From contig JBEEFP010000067.1 of assembly GCA_041166085.1 (NCBI GenBank), forward strand, positions 62,001 through 126,000: DNA of 64,000 nt, read 5' to 3'. Source of the DNA: JBEEFP01 sp041166085 (GTDB lineage: Bacteria; Actinomycetota; Acidimicrobiia; Acidimicrobiales; JAFATL01). Below are positions 15,619-26,981 of the stretch, in pieces (within the stretch, counting starts at the first letter, position 1; each line of letters opens with the position of its first letter). The position numbers were made by a program, and so were the translations under genes. The notes under the pieces were generated by a model that was not told the origin of the DNA, did not search any database, and was given only the letters and a program-made list of their open reading frames with translations.

Positions 15619-18600
15619 GGGCCCGGTCGAGCAGGTCGGCCTGCTCGAGCTGGTGCATGGTGGCGGAGCCGGCGGCCGGGCTACCCGACTCGGGGCGACT
15701 CACGTGGTCGAACCGGTAGTCGTCGCCGAGGACCTGCTCGAGGCGGCCGCGGACGAAGGTCCACGCGCCCATGTTCTCGGGCTCCTCCTGCAGCCAGATG
15801 ACGTCGTCGGCGTGCTCGTAGTGCGCAACAGCGGCCGCCACGTGCTCCTCGGGCCAGGGATAGAGCTGCTCGATGCGGACGATGGCGACTGGCGCGCCGC
15901 GCTTGTCCCGCTCGGCAATCGCCTCGTGCGCCACCTTGCCGCTGGCGAAGACGACGCGTCGGATGGCGGCGGGGTCCTCGACGAAGGGGTCGTCGAGCAC
16001 CTCGAGGAAGCGACCGTCAGTGAGGTCTTCGACGCGCGAGCGCGCCTGCTTGGCGCGGAGGAACGACTTGGGCGCGAACTCGACGAGCGGGAGGCGCAGG
16101 TCGCGTCGCACCTGGCGCCGCAGGAGGTGGAAGTACTGCGCGGCGGTGGTGGCGTTGACCACCTGCATGTTGTTCTCCGCGCACAAGGTGAGGAAGCGCT
16201 CGAGACGGGCCGAGCTGTGCTCGGGGCCCTGACCCTCGTACCCGTGCGGGAGCAGCATGACGAGGCCGGAGGTCTGCTCCCACTTGTCCTCGGCCGCCAC
16301 GATGAACTGGTCGATGACGATCTGGGCGCCGTTGACGAAGTCGCCGAACTGCGCCTCCCACGCGACCAGGGCGTCCTTCTGCTCGACCGAGTAGCCGTAC
16401 TCGAAGCCGAGGGCGGCGTACTCGCTGAGCAGCGAGTCGTAGACGAAGAAGCGACCCGCGTCGGGCGCCAGCTCCATCAGGGGGACGTGCTCCTCCCCCG
16501 TCTTGTAGTCGACGAGCACGGAGTGGCGATGCGAGAACGTGCCCCGGCGGGTGTCCTGTCCGGCCAGCCGGACATCGGTGCCCTCGACGATCAGCGACCC
16601 GAATGCCAGGGCCTCGCCCAGCGCCCAGTCGACCTCGCCCCCGGCGTAGAGCTTGGCGCGCGCCTCCAGCTGCTTGGCCAGCTTGGGATGGACGGTGAAG
16701 GCTGCGGGCGGCTCGTGCAAGGCGGTGGCCACGCGGTCGAGCACGTCCTTGTCGACGCCCGTGCGAACGGGCGGCGGTAGCAGGGTCGAGCGAGCGCCCG
16801 TCGGCAGCACCGTCATCTTGGGCGGGGCCGACGAGCGAGTCTCGTCGAGGGCCGTCTGCAGCCGGGCCGAGAAGTCCTTGAGGGCCTGCTCCGCTTCCTC
16901 GAGGCTCAGCTCACCGCGGTTGACGAGGGCCTCGGTGTACCGCTTGCGGCACGAGCGTCGCTTCTCGATGCGCTCGTACATCTGCGGCTGCGTGTAGCTC
17001 GGCTCGTCGGCCTCGTTGTGTCCGAAGCGCCGGTAGCAGACCATGTCGACGACGACGTCCTTGCCGAACGCCTGCCGGAAGCCGAAGGCGAGCCTCGCGA
17101 CGCGCACCACTGCCTCGGGGTCGTCGCCGTTCACGTGGAAGATGGGTGCCTGCACCATCTTGGCCACGTCGGTCGCGTACACCGACGACCTTGCCGACTC
17201 GGGGCTGGTGGTGAACCCGACCTGGTTGTTGATGACGAGGTGCACCGTCCCGCCGGTGCGGTAGCCCTTGAGCGCGGAGAGGTTGAGCGTCTCCGCCACG
17301 ACGCCCTGACCGGCGAAAGCAGCGTCGCCGTGCACGAGGATGGGCAGCATCGGGTAGCCGCGCGTGCCCTTGGCCTTGTTGTAGATGTCCTGCTTGGCGC
17401 GCGTCATGCCCTCGACGACGGGGTCGACGGCCTCGAGGTGGGACGGGTTCGACGCGAGGGTGATGGGGATCTCGGCGCCGCTGCGTCCGACGTACTTGCC
17501 GGTCGCCCCCTTGTGGTACTTCACGTCGCCCGACCCCTGGATGGTGCCGGGGTCGATGTCGCCCTCGAACTCGCGGAACATCTCGCGCAGGCTCTTGCCC
17601 ACGATGTTCGCCAGCACGTTGAGGCGGCCGCGATGGGCCATGCCCATGATCGCTTCGACCACTCCCTGCCTGGCCGCCTCGTCGAGGACGACGTCGAGGA
17701 AGGGGATGGCGGCCTCGGCCCCTTCGAGACCGAAGCGCTTGTGGCCCACGTACTTGGTGTGGAGGAAACGTTCGAACGACTCCGCCGCGTTGAGGCGCTC
17801 GAGCAGCCAGCGCTGCTCGTCGGTGTCGAGCTGGGTGTCGACACCCTCGACGTGGTCCTGGATCCACTTCTTCTGGTCGGGCTCCTGGATGTGCATGTAC
17901 TCCACACCAACGGTGCGGCAGTACGCGTCGCGCAGCAGGCCGAGCACGTCGCCGAGGGTCATGACGTCGCTGCCCGCCAGCCCGTCCGTGTAGAACTCGC
18001 GGTCGAGGTCCCAGAGCGTGAGCCCGTAGGTGGCCGGGTCGAGCTCCGCGTGCATCTTGGGTTCCTTGGCCGCCAGCGGGTCGAGGTCGGCGATGAGGTG
18101 ACCGCGGACCCGGTACATGTTGATGAGCGTCTGGACGTGGACCTGCTTCTGCACTTGCTGGTGGTCGCCGTCGAGGACGTTGACGTCCTTGCGCCAGCGC
18201 ACCGGTTCGTACGGCACCTCCATGCTGCGGAAGATGCGGTCGTAAAAGCCGTCCTCGCCGAGCAGCAGCTTGTGCACCGTCTGCAGGAAGAGCCCGGACT
18301 CCGCGCCCTGGATGATGCGGTGGTCGTAGGTCGACGTGAGGCTCACGACCTTGCTGACGCCGAGCTGGGCGAGCGTGCGGGGATCGGCGGCCTGGTACTC
18401 GGCCGGGTAGTCGATGGCGCCCGCGCCGATGATGGCGCCCTGGCCCGGCATGAGGCGGGGCACCGAGAACACGGTGCCGATCGTCCCTGGGTTCGTCAGG
18501 GTGACCGTGGTGCCGCCGAAGTCGTCGACGCCGATCTTGTTGGTGCGGACCTTCTTGATGAGGTCCTCGTAGGCGATCCAGAAACCGTGGAAGTCGAGGG

Positions 18601-19240
18601 TGTCGGCGTCCTTGATGGTCGGCACCAGCAGCGTCCTGCTGCCGTCCTTCTTCTCCACGTCGACGGCCAGGCCGAGGCCGACATGTTCGTGATGCACCAC
18701 GGCCGGCGGGCCGCCGTTGTCGGGCGCCACGAAGGTGGAGTTGAGGACCGGGACGGTCTCGAGCGCCTCGACCACCGCGTAGCCGATGAGGTGGGTGAAG
18801 CTGACCTTGCCGCCCCGGCTGCGCATGAGGTGGTTGTTGAGGATCTTGCGGTTGACCTCGAGCAGCTTGGCCGGCACCACCCGGGCCGACGTGGCCGTCG
18901 GCACACCGAGCGAGGCCTCCATGTTCGCCACGATGCGGGCCTGCGCCCCGCGGATCGGCGTGCCCTCGGGCGTCTTGGGCGCGACCTTGGGCTGCTCCTT
19001 GAGCTCGGCCTTCGCCGCCTCCTCTTTCGGGCGCGATTTCGCGCCATCTGCTGGCGCGGTATCGCGCCCCTTTTCGTTGGGGGCGGGCTCGGGGTCAGCC
19101 TCGGCGGCCCCGTAGTTGTGGTCGTCGCTGAAGAACTCCTGCCAGCTCTCCGAGACCGACGAGGGGTCGCGTTGGTACTGCTCCCGCATCTCGTCCACGA
19201 GCCAGTCGTTGGGCCCGAACGTCGTCGTCTCGTCTGCCAT
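15605..19240 (-). CDS. kgd: Multifunctional 2-oxoglutarate decarboxylase / dehydrogenase E1-E2 (Kgd)
   Basis: 1211 aa, close to the roughly 1230 aa of mycobacterial Kgd. The N-terminal 40 residues match the E1 lead (FGPNDWLVDEMREQYQRDPS). An Ala/Pro/Lys linker follows. An E2-like succinyltransferase catalytic core lies at about 115-350 (SFTHLIGYAVVEAL, then TSTYDHRIIQGAESGLFL with the catalytic HR). The thiamin-diphosphate E1 part lies from about 370 to 1211 (MAHRGRLNVLANI, GDAAFAGQGVVAETLNLS, FRQAFGKDVVVDMVCYRRFGHNE). It converts 2-oxoglutarate in the TCA cycle together with Lpd and an E2. It is a single gene, divergent from the cobalamin-binding gene. Confidence 0.96.
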   Translation of the reverse strand: MADETTTFGPNDWLVDEMREQYQRDPSSVSESWQEFFSDDHNYGAAEADPEPAPNEKGRDTAPADGAKSRPKEEAAKAELKEQPKVAPKTPEGTPIRGAQARIVANMEASLGVPTATSARVVPAKLLEVNRKILNNHLMRSRGGKVSFTHLIGYAVVEALETVPVLNSTFVAPDNGGPPAVVHHEHVGLGLAVDVEKKDGSRTLLVPTIKDADTLDFHGFWIAYEDLIKKVRTNKIGVDDFGGTTVTLTNPGTIGTVFSVPRLMPGQGAIIGAGAIDYPAEYQAADPRTLAQLGVSKVVSLTSTYDHRIIQGAESGLFLQTVHKLLLGEDGFYDRIFRSMEVPYEPVRWRKDVNVLDGDHQQVQKQVHVQTLINMYRVRGHLIADLDPLAAKEPKMHAELDPATYGLTLWDLDREFYTDGLAGSDVMTLGDVLGLLRDAYCRTVGVEYMHIQEPDQKKWIQDHVEGVDTQLDTDEQRWLLERLNAAESFERFLHTKYVGHKRFGLEGAEAAIPFLDVVLDEAARQGVVEAIMGMAHRGRLNVLANIVGKSLREMFREFEGDIDPGTIQGSGDVKYHKGATGKYVGRSGAEIPITLASNPSHLEAVDPVVEGMTRAKQDIYNKAKGTRGYPMLPILVHGDAAFAGQGVVAETLNLSALKGYRTGGTVHLVINNQVGFTTSPESARSSVYATDVAKMVQAPIFHVNGDDPEAVVRVARLAFGFRQAFGKDVVVDMVCYRRFGHNEADEPSYTQPQMYERIEKRRSCRKRYTEALVNRGELSLEEAEQALKDFSARLQTALDETRSSAPPKMTVLPTGARSTLLPPPVRTGVDKDVLDRVATALHEPPAAFTVHPKLAKQLEARAKLYAGGEVDWALGEALAFGSLIVEGTDVRLAGQDTRRGTFSHRHSVLVDYKTGEEHVPLMELAPDAGRFFVYDSLLSEYAALGFEYGYSVEQKDALVAWEAQFGDFVNGAQIVIDQFIVAAEDKWEQTSGLVMLLPHGYEGQGPEHSSARLERFLTLCAENNMQVVNATTAAQYFHLLRRQVRRDLRLPLVEFAPKSFLRAKQARSRVEDLTDGRFLEVLDDPFVEDPAAIRRVVFASGKVAHEAIAERDKRGAPVAIVRIEQLYPWPEEHVAAAVAHYEHADDVIWLQEEPENMGAWTFVRGRLEQVLGDDYRFDHVSRPESGSPAAGSATMHQLEQADLLDRALTVS

Positions 19241-19299
19241 GCGCGACCGATCCTACCGGGCCGGTCTGGGCGGAAAACGGCCCTAGCTAGTGTCTAACA

Positions 19300-20132
19300 G
19301 TGCGCGTGGCCAGCCTCATTCCCTCGGGGACCGACATCGCCGTCGCCCTCGGGCTCGGCGGCAACCTCGTCGGCGTCTCCCACGAGTGCGACGACCCGAT
19401 CGCCGCCGACCTCCCGGTGCTCACGTGGTCGAGTCTCCCCGGCGCCGACACGTCGCCGGCCGACATCGATCGGATGGTCAGTGAGGCCGCCGCAACGGGC
19501 GACACCATCTATCGCACCAACCTCGAGCTGCTGCACCGGCTGGAGCCCGACGTCATCCTCAGCCAGGACATCTGCGACGTGTGCGCGGTGCCGGCCCGCC
19601 AGGTGAGCTGCGACGTCCCGCCCGGCGCCGAGCTCGTCACCCTGTCGGCGACCACCCTGGCGGGACTGGCCGACGACCTGGTGCGTGTGGGCAAGGCCAC
19701 CGGCGCCGACGAGAAGGCCCGCGAGCTCGCCGACAGCCTGCTGTCTCGCACCCGACACCCCGGCACCCTGCGCGTCGCGGCGGTCGAGTGGGGCGACCCG
19801 CCCTTCACCGCCGGCGACTGGGTGCCCGAGCTGATCGAGGTGGCGGGCGGCGTGTCCGCTCCAGGCACGGTCGGCGTGCGATCGAGGCGAACGACGTGGG
19901 ACGAGGTGCGCGCCGCGGAGCCCGACGTCGTCGTCTTCATGCCGTGCGGCTACGAGCTCGATCAGGCCGTCGCCGAAGCCCGCACCCTCCCGTGGGACGG
20001 CGCGCTGTGGGCCACCGACTCCACCCACCTGTTCAGCCGCTGCACCCCGCAAGCGGTCACCGAGGGCATCGCCGTCCTCGAGGCCATCGTTGGCGGCACC
20101 GACCCCGACCCCAAGAGAGCAGTGCGAATCAC

Positions 20133-20136
<4 letters not shown>
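19300..20136 (+). CDS. Cobalamin-binding (BtuF-like) protein, apparently cytosolic
   Basis: 278 aa, GTG start. RVASLIPSGTDIAVALGLGGNLVGVSHECDDP is the class III periplasmic-binding fold typical of BtuF-like proteins, with EVAGG and PDVVVFMPCGYELD in the second lobe. There is no signal peptide or lipobox, which is usual for the stand-alone actinobacterial form. No BtuC or BtuD gene is adjacent. The stop overlaps the ettA GTG start by 4 bp, so the two are co-translated. A ligand other than cobalamin is possible. Confidence 0.75.
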
Positions 20137-21809
<1,673 letters not shown>

Positions 21810-21818
21810 CCCGCAGGT

Positions 21819-22100
21819 ATGACTCCGCGCGCCGTGCGCCTGTGCGTGATCGCCGTGTGCGTGGGCGGCATCGCCGGCATGATCGTGAGCTCGATCGCCG
21901 ACAACTCGGGCGCCGCGCTCACCTTCGGGGCCGTCACCGCCGTCGCGGTGCTGGTGCTCATCGCAGTGACAGCCTCCGGGCCCCGCCCCCTGTCAGAGGA
22001 GGACGCGGCCCGACTCGAGGCTCGCATCCAGGACCTGGTTGCCTCCGGCGCGGACGAAGCGGCGCTGCGCGATCTGGTCCGTCAGGCCCGGCGCGGGTGA
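21819..22100 (+). CDS. Small membrane protein
   Basis: 93 aa. Two transmembrane helices (about 7-27 and 32-52) are followed by an acidic, helical cytoplasmic tail (SEEDAARLEARIQDLVASGADEAALRDLVRQARRG). It is 10 bp after ettA, so probably in the same transcript. No family name is known to me. Confidence 0.7.
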   Translation: MTPRAVRLCVIAVCVGGIAGMIVSSIADNSGAALTFGAVTAVAVLVLIAVTASGPRPLSEEDAARLEARIQDLVASGADEAALRDLVRQARRG

Positions 22101-22121
22101 CCGCCGATCGGGCGCGAAAGG

Positions 22122-22163
22122 GGCCGGGGTTGGGTGCACGGCGGACGCACCCAGACCCCGGCC
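22122..22163 (+). terminator. Hairpin terminator
   Basis: GGCCGGGGTTGGGTGC at 22122-22137 pairs with GCACCCAGACCCCGGCC at 22147-22163 (one bulge), after the ettA operon. Confidence 0.6.
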
Positions 22164-22287
22164 ACCAAGCGTCAGTTCACACCTTCACGCCCCCCACGTC
22201 AATGTCAAGGCCGTAGGCTCGGGGCCGGAAACGCTCAGTTCGACCGCCCGACATGCCGATGAACCCTTCGTGGCCAACACCTCAACC

Positions 22288-22512
22288 ATGACAAGCCGTG
22301 CCGTGGTGCGGCCCATCGAACCTGGCAACTCCGCCATCTGCGTCCACTGCGGCGCCCCGGTGAAGTTCGTCGCCCGCGCCCAGCTCAAGCAGGTCATCGC
22401 CAACGTCTACGAAGGCGGCAGCTGGAACCGGGTCGAGCACTTCCACGCCGACTGCTACGGCGAAGCCGGCATGCCCTACGGCGAAGCCGACACCTCCGGC
22501 CTGCGCAACTAG
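22288..22512 (+). CDS. Small putative zinc-binding protein
   Basis: 74 aa from ATG 22288. It contains CVHCGAPVKF and a later FHADCY, a CxxC...HxxC arrangement fit for one zinc ion. The sequence looks conserved and soluble, and is otherwise unknown. It has its own intergenic region of about 125 bp after the preceding hairpin, so is likely transcribed alone. Confidence 0.6.
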   Translation: MTSRAVVRPIEPGNSAICVHCGAPVKFVARAQLKQVIANVYEGGSWNRVEHFHADCYGEAGMPYGEADTSGLRN

Positions 22513-22551
22513 CGCCAGACAACTCCACACCGGGGTTTGGGCCTTTGGGGC

Positions 22552-24279
22552 TCAGGCCGCGATCTTCCCGTAACGGACGATCTCTTCGAATGCGTCGAGG
22601 GCCGTGCGGTCGTCGTCGAGGACCCCCCGCGCCCGGCGGTGGGACAGCTGCTGGCGTGCGAAGCGGGTGGCGACGACGGCCTTGCGGGCATCGCCGTCGC
22701 GCTCGAGGGTGAAGGCGGCCTCGTCGAGCAGCATCGCGCCGGTCGCCAGGTCGGCGAGCAGGAACGAGAATCGGCGGGCGTGGAGCAGCTGCAGATCGTC
22801 CGGCGCGCTCAGCACGTGGGCGATGACCTCGCGCCCCTCCTTCACCGCAACCGACAGGTGCTCGGCCGCCTCGCCCAGCGGGGCGTGCGACCCGGCACCG
22901 TCGAGCGCCCGCTCGATGCGGGCCAGCAGCGCCTCGTGCGCCGCCTCCGACTTCATGGCCCGGCGCACGTCGAGGCACAGGATGTTCTCGGTGCCCTCCC
23001 AGATGGTGTGGCATTGCGCGTCGCGGAACTGGCGGGCCATGGGCCAGTCCTCCATGTACCCGTTGCCACCGTGGATCTCGAGGGCCTGGCTGGCCGCGCC
23101 GACGGCCGACCGGGTGGCGCGCATCTTGGCGAGGGGGACGAGGATGCGGCGCAAGAGCCGGCCTTCCTCGTCGTCGACGGCCACGCGCGCCGCCGCGCCG
23201 CATTCAAAGGTCAGGGCCATGTTGGCTTCGAGATCGACGAGCATGTCCACCAACGTCTCCCGCACGAGCGGGTAGCTGTCGATGCGGTTGCCCCACTGCT
23301 GGCGATGCGCCGCGTAGATGGCCGCCTCGAGGAACGATCGCCGGTGGATGCCGAGGCCCATGATGGCGACGCCGAAGCGACTGCCGTTGACCATCTCCAT
23401 CATGCGGTTGAGCCCCTTGCCGTCACGCGCCGCGTCACCGGTCGTCGACTGCTTCGGTGAGCCGGCCAGCCAGGCGCGCGCTCCTTCGAGGAAGACCTCA
23501 CCGGTGGGGACGCCGACGGTGCCGAGCTTGGGCTTGAGCCGCTTCATGGTGAACCCGTTGGGCGAACCGTCCTCGGCGTTGCGGGGGACGATGAAGGTGG
23601 CGAGGCCACGTCCGCCGGGAGGCGCCCCCTCGGGGCGGGCCAGCACGATGAAGATGTCGGCGTCGATGTTGGAGCAGAAGAACTTCTCGCCGTAGAGGCG
23701 CCACTCGTCGCCGTCTTGGACCGCGGTGGTGGTGTTGGCGCCCACGTCACTGCCGCCCTGGCGCTCGGTGAGGAACATGCCGCCTTCCCAGGCGGTGTCG
23801 GGATCGGTCGACGTCAGCCGGCTGAGCACCGACGCTCGCACCGCGTCGGGCGCGTACCGGGCGACGATGTCCGCCGCGCCGCCGGTCATCCCGAGCGCGC
23901 AGACGAGCGCAGTCTCGGCCTGGCACGTCAGGTAGTTCATGGCCGCGCCGACGATGGCAGGACGAGACCGGCCGCTCGTGTAGCCGGCCCGCACCAGGTC
24001 GGCCTTGTTCTCGATCCAGCTCGGGTGGTGGACGACCTCGGCCTGCTCCTTGCCCCAGCGGTCGTACCGCGCCAGCTGCGGACCGTGCTTGTCGGTGACC
24101 TCGGCCCGCGCCGCGACCCGCTCGCCGATGAGCTTGCCGAAGGGCGCCACCATCTCTTCGGCGATGGCCCGCTCCCCCGCGTCGGGCAGCAGGCGATCGA
24201 GGGTCAGCCGCAGGTTCGGGTCGAGCTCGTACCAGTCGAGCCCGATGGCCTGGTCGTACTCGGCATAGTCAGGCAGCAT
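22552..24279 (-). CDS. Acyl-CoA dehydrogenase family protein (large, with C-terminal extension)
   Basis: 575 aa from ATG 24279. The medial FAD-binding motif is FLTERQGGSDVGANTT, followed by YGEKFFCSNIDADIFIVLARP. The C-terminal four-helix domain holds EIHGGNGYMEDWPMARQFRDAQ and TIWEGTENIL. A further 120-residue C-terminal domain follows, as in long AcdA/AidB-like enzymes. It oxidises an acyl-CoA with an electron-transfer flavoprotein as acceptor; the chain specificity is unknown. Hairpin 24370-24394 separates it from the gene upstream. Confidence 0.88.
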   Translation of the reverse strand: MLPDYAEYDQAIGLDWYELDPNLRLTLDRLLPDAGERAIAEEMVAPFGKLIGERVAARAEVTDKHGPQLARYDRWGKEQAEVVHHPSWIENKADLVRAGYTSGRSRPAIVGAAMNYLTCQAETALVCALGMTGGAADIVARYAPDAVRASVLSRLTSTDPDTAWEGGMFLTERQGGSDVGANTTTAVQDGDEWRLYGEKFFCSNIDADIFIVLARPEGAPPGGRGLATFIVPRNAEDGSPNGFTMKRLKPKLGTVGVPTGEVFLEGARAWLAGSPKQSTTGDAARDGKGLNRMMEMVNGSRFGVAIMGLGIHRRSFLEAAIYAAHRQQWGNRIDSYPLVRETLVDMLVDLEANMALTFECGAAARVAVDDEEGRLLRRILVPLAKMRATRSAVGAASQALEIHGGNGYMEDWPMARQFRDAQCHTIWEGTENILCLDVRRAMKSEAAHEALLARIERALDGAGSHAPLGEAAEHLSVAVKEGREVIAHVLSAPDDLQLLHARRFSFLLADLATGAMLLDEAAFTLERDGDARKAVVATRFARQQLSHRRARGVLDDDRTALDAFEEIVRYGKIAA

Positions 24280-24369
24280 GCGCCCCAGGCTACGCCCGGG
24301 CGCATGCTCGCCTGCTATCCCTCGTCCGCGATCACATTCGCTCGCTTGCTCCGCGGCGCTCGCTGAAAT

Positions 24370-24394
24370 GCGGCGGGGACCCCAACCCCGCCGC
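24370..24394 (-). terminator. Hairpin terminator
   Basis: Perfect 9-bp stem GCGGCGGGG / CCCCGCCGC with a 7-base loop, between the PEP-swivel gene and the acyl-CoA dehydrogenase. Confidence 0.55.
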
Positions 24395-24442
24395 GTCTCC
24401 TGCCGATGCTGCGTTGGCCGGTAACGGTGTCCGGCCCTCGCC

Positions 24443-26089
24443 TCAGCAGAGAGTGACGGTGCCGTTGGTGCCGTCGACAGTGACGGTCGCACCGTCAGGG
24501 ATGCGCCGAGTGCCGTCGGTGACGGACACCACGCAGGGGATGCCGAGCTCGCGGGAGACGATGACGGCGTGGCTGATCTGAGCGCCGACATCGACGACGA
24601 CCGCGCCAGCGGGCACGAACAACGGCGTCCAAGCCGGATCAGTGATGGGCGCGATCAGCACGTCGCCCGGCTCGAGCGCAACGGCCTCGTCGGGGCGCAA
24701 CACGACACGCGCACGTCCGGTGTAGCTGCCCGAACAGCCGGGGATGCCGACGAGTGGCTCGCCCGGACGCGCGACCTCGACGGGTGTCGCGCCCCGCTCC
24801 TTCCACTCGTCGATGGCCGGGACGACGCCGTCGATGATGAACGGCGGCTCGAGGCGCTGCAGCCGCTCGAACAACTGGCGGCGCTCGGCGATGGTGTCGC
24901 CGTACTTGGCCGGGTCGACGAGGAAGTCGTCGTACTCCTCGTTGGTGATCATGGCGAAGTCCTCGAAGCGGTCGAGGTGGCCGTCGGCCATCAGCCGGCG
25001 GGCGATCTCGTGGAAGGCCAGCCTCGCCTCATGCGTCACCTTGATGATGGTGGTCTTGGTGCGCTCCCGTCCGGCGAGGAAGATCCCCGCCGCCCGCACA
25101 GCGGCGAGGAACTGGCCCTGCACCTCGGGGTTGGCGGCCAGCGCCTCGCCCAGCTGGGCGGTCAGGGCCTCCCGCTCGGCGGCCCGCTCTTCGAAGTGAC
25201 GCTGGGGCGCGGCCTCGTCCGGCGCGGCCCGCATGCGGTCGATGGCCAGGCGGGCCAGCTCGGGCTTGGTGCCCCACGTGGGCGCCGACATCTCCCACTC
25301 GTTGGGTCCACGCGATCCGAAGGTGTCGAGGAAGTCGGTGAACGCCTGCTCGAACTTGGTCTCGTCGTCGATGCGACTCAGCTCCCACAACGCCCATGAC
25401 GGCGCCGCCGAGTCGACCCCGCCGATGCCCGCACAGAGGCGCATGGGCAGGGTCGGGTCGCCCATGGCCTGGGTGGTGATGCCCTGGATCATGCCGACCG
25501 GGACGGTGGCGGCGTTGGTGATGAAGAGGTGCTGCGCGAACAGGCGCCGGAACGAGCTCATGCGCTCGCGGGCGTGGGCCAGCAGCTCCTGGGGCGACAG
25601 CGAAGCGAGGTCGGGCCGGGCCGCGACGTACTCGTCGACCTCGCGTTGGTCGTCGAGGAGCTCGGGCAGGTCCTCGACGGTGAGGATCCAGCCCAGCGTC
25701 TGGTTGATGGCTGCGGTCCGGTCCTCGTTCTCGTCGGTCGGCAGGGCGCGATAGGGGGGCGCCGACGACGCACCGAACAGGGCCTGGTCCATCAGCTCGG
25801 GCGTGAGCCCCGGCGTACGGACGGCCATGATCCGGGCGATGGAGACGTTGAGGTAGCAGTACCCGCCGAAGACGCCGAGGGGATTGAGGTTGTCCGGCTC
25901 GAACTCGTCCTCGGTGAAGGCACCGAAGCGGATCAGGGAGTCCTTCCAACCGGGATCGGCGCTCGGGATGCCGCCGATGGTCCACGACAGCGGTGCGACC
26001 GCCTCGGGGAACACCTCGCCCACGTTCCCCCGCGTGTAGATCGGATACTTCTGACTGGGCTCGTTGTCCACGATCCAGATCCGGTCCAT
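24443..26089 (-). CDS. PEP-utilising enzyme, mobile (swivel His) domain protein without ATP-grasp domain
   Basis: 548 aa from ATG 26089. The last 90 residues are the phosphohistidine swivel domain of PEP synthase, PPDK and rifampicin phosphotransferase, with the carrier His in GAQISHAVIVSRELGIPCVVSV. The N-terminal 440 residues resemble the central part of rifampin-phosphotransferase-like proteins, but no ATP-grasp domain is present. A partner may supply ATP-grasp activity, or the protein is a carrier or scaffold. It is divergent from the histidine kinase with 48 bp between starts. Confidence 0.75.
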   Translation of the reverse strand: MDRIWIVDNEPSQKYPIYTRGNVGEVFPEAVAPLSWTIGGIPSADPGWKDSLIRFGAFTEDEFEPDNLNPLGVFGGYCYLNVSIARIMAVRTPGLTPELMDQALFGASSAPPYRALPTDENEDRTAAINQTLGWILTVEDLPELLDDQREVDEYVAARPDLASLSPQELLAHARERMSSFRRLFAQHLFITNAATVPVGMIQGITTQAMGDPTLPMRLCAGIGGVDSAAPSWALWELSRIDDETKFEQAFTDFLDTFGSRGPNEWEMSAPTWGTKPELARLAIDRMRAAPDEAAPQRHFEERAAEREALTAQLGEALAANPEVQGQFLAAVRAAGIFLAGRERTKTTIIKVTHEARLAFHEIARRLMADGHLDRFEDFAMITNEEYDDFLVDPAKYGDTIAERRQLFERLQRLEPPFIIDGVVPAIDEWKERGATPVEVARPGEPLVGIPGCSGSYTGRARVVLRPDEAVALEPGDVLIAPITDPAWTPLFVPAGAVVVDVGAQISHAVIVSRELGIPCVVSVTDGTRRIPDGATVTVDGTNGTVTLC

Positions 26090-26137
26090 TCGGGTCCCCC
26101 TGTCAAGGTCACCACCGAGCACGCCGATAGTACGGGG

Positions 26138-26971
26138 GTGATCGACTCCGCGCCCGGCGCCGACCGGCAGACGCCGGCCATGGTCGCCCTCATCGAGGCG
26201 CAGGCCCAGCAGATCGAGTCGCTGCAGCGCGCCGTCGAGGTGCTCGAGGGCAGGCTGGCGCTCCGGACGGAGCTCGACGTGATCGTGGCCCACGAGGTCC
26301 GCACGCCGCTCACCGTCATCACCGGCGCGCTGGACACCCTCACCGATCTCGAGATCACCGACGAGCGCATCCGTCATCTCGTCGAGATGGCCCACGCCCA
26401 AGCCGACCATCTGGCCGGTGTCGTCGACGAGTTGCTCGCCCCCCAGACGACCGGCGAACCGGCGGTCGACCGGGCCCGACTCAGTCGCGTCGCCCTCGAA
26501 CGGGTGGTCACCCGAGCCCTCGCTGCGGTGTCGACCCGCCTGGCGGGGCGCCCCGTCCACACCTCCGTCCCCGCCGACGTGCTGGTGACGACCTCACCCC
26601 CTCGCCTGACCGCCATCCTCGTGAACCTGCTCGAGAACGCCGGCCGCTACGGCGGTGACGGTCCCATCGAGTGCAGCGCCGCCATCGTCGACGGACTGTT
26701 GGTGCTCGAGGTCAACGACCGCGGTCCCGGCCTCGGTGACCTCGACCCCGAAGAGCTCTTCTCGCCCTTCGTCCAGGGCGGCCGCGCCGATCCTTCCGGC
26801 CGGGGTGTCGGCCTCTTCCTCGTGCGCATGCTCGCCCGTTCCATGGGCGGCGACATCACCATCGGCAACCGCACTGGCGGCGGCTGCGTGGCACGGGTGG
26901 AGCTCCCGCAGCGCCGGGCCGAGGACACGCACTACATCGCGAGCCCCGGGCAGGTCAGCACCGCCTCATAA
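26138..26971 (+). CDS. Soluble sensor histidine kinase, orphan
   Basis: 277 aa from GTG 26138. A short coiled coil (ALIEAQAQQIESLQRAVEVL) leads into the dimerisation and H-box AHEVRTPLTVI (phosphoacceptor His at about residue 51). The HATPase part has N-box NLLENAGRYG, G1 DRGPGLGD and G2 GRGVGLFLVR. There is no membrane segment and no sensor domain beyond the coiled coil. No response regulator is adjacent. The next gene starts 10 bp downstream. Confidence 0.88.
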   Translation: MIDSAPGADRQTPAMVALIEAQAQQIESLQRAVEVLEGRLALRTELDVIVAHEVRTPLTVITGALDTLTDLEITDERIRHLVEMAHAQADHLAGVVDELLAPQTTGEPAVDRARLSRVALERVVTRALAAVSTRLAGRPVHTSVPADVLVTTSPPRLTAILVNLLENAGRYGGDGPIECSAAIVDGLLVLEVNDRGPGLGDLDPEELFSPFVQGGRADPSGRGVGLFLVRMLARSMGGDITIGNRTGGGCVARVELPQRRAEDTHYIASPGQVSTAS

Positions 26972-26981
26972 CCTGCGCCGC

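Noticed and set aside
17018..19297. 759-codon open frame on the plus strand
   Set aside because: It is the antisense shadow of kgd; its sequence is rich in Val/Glu/Arg runs typical of GC-rich antisense frames and shows no domain.
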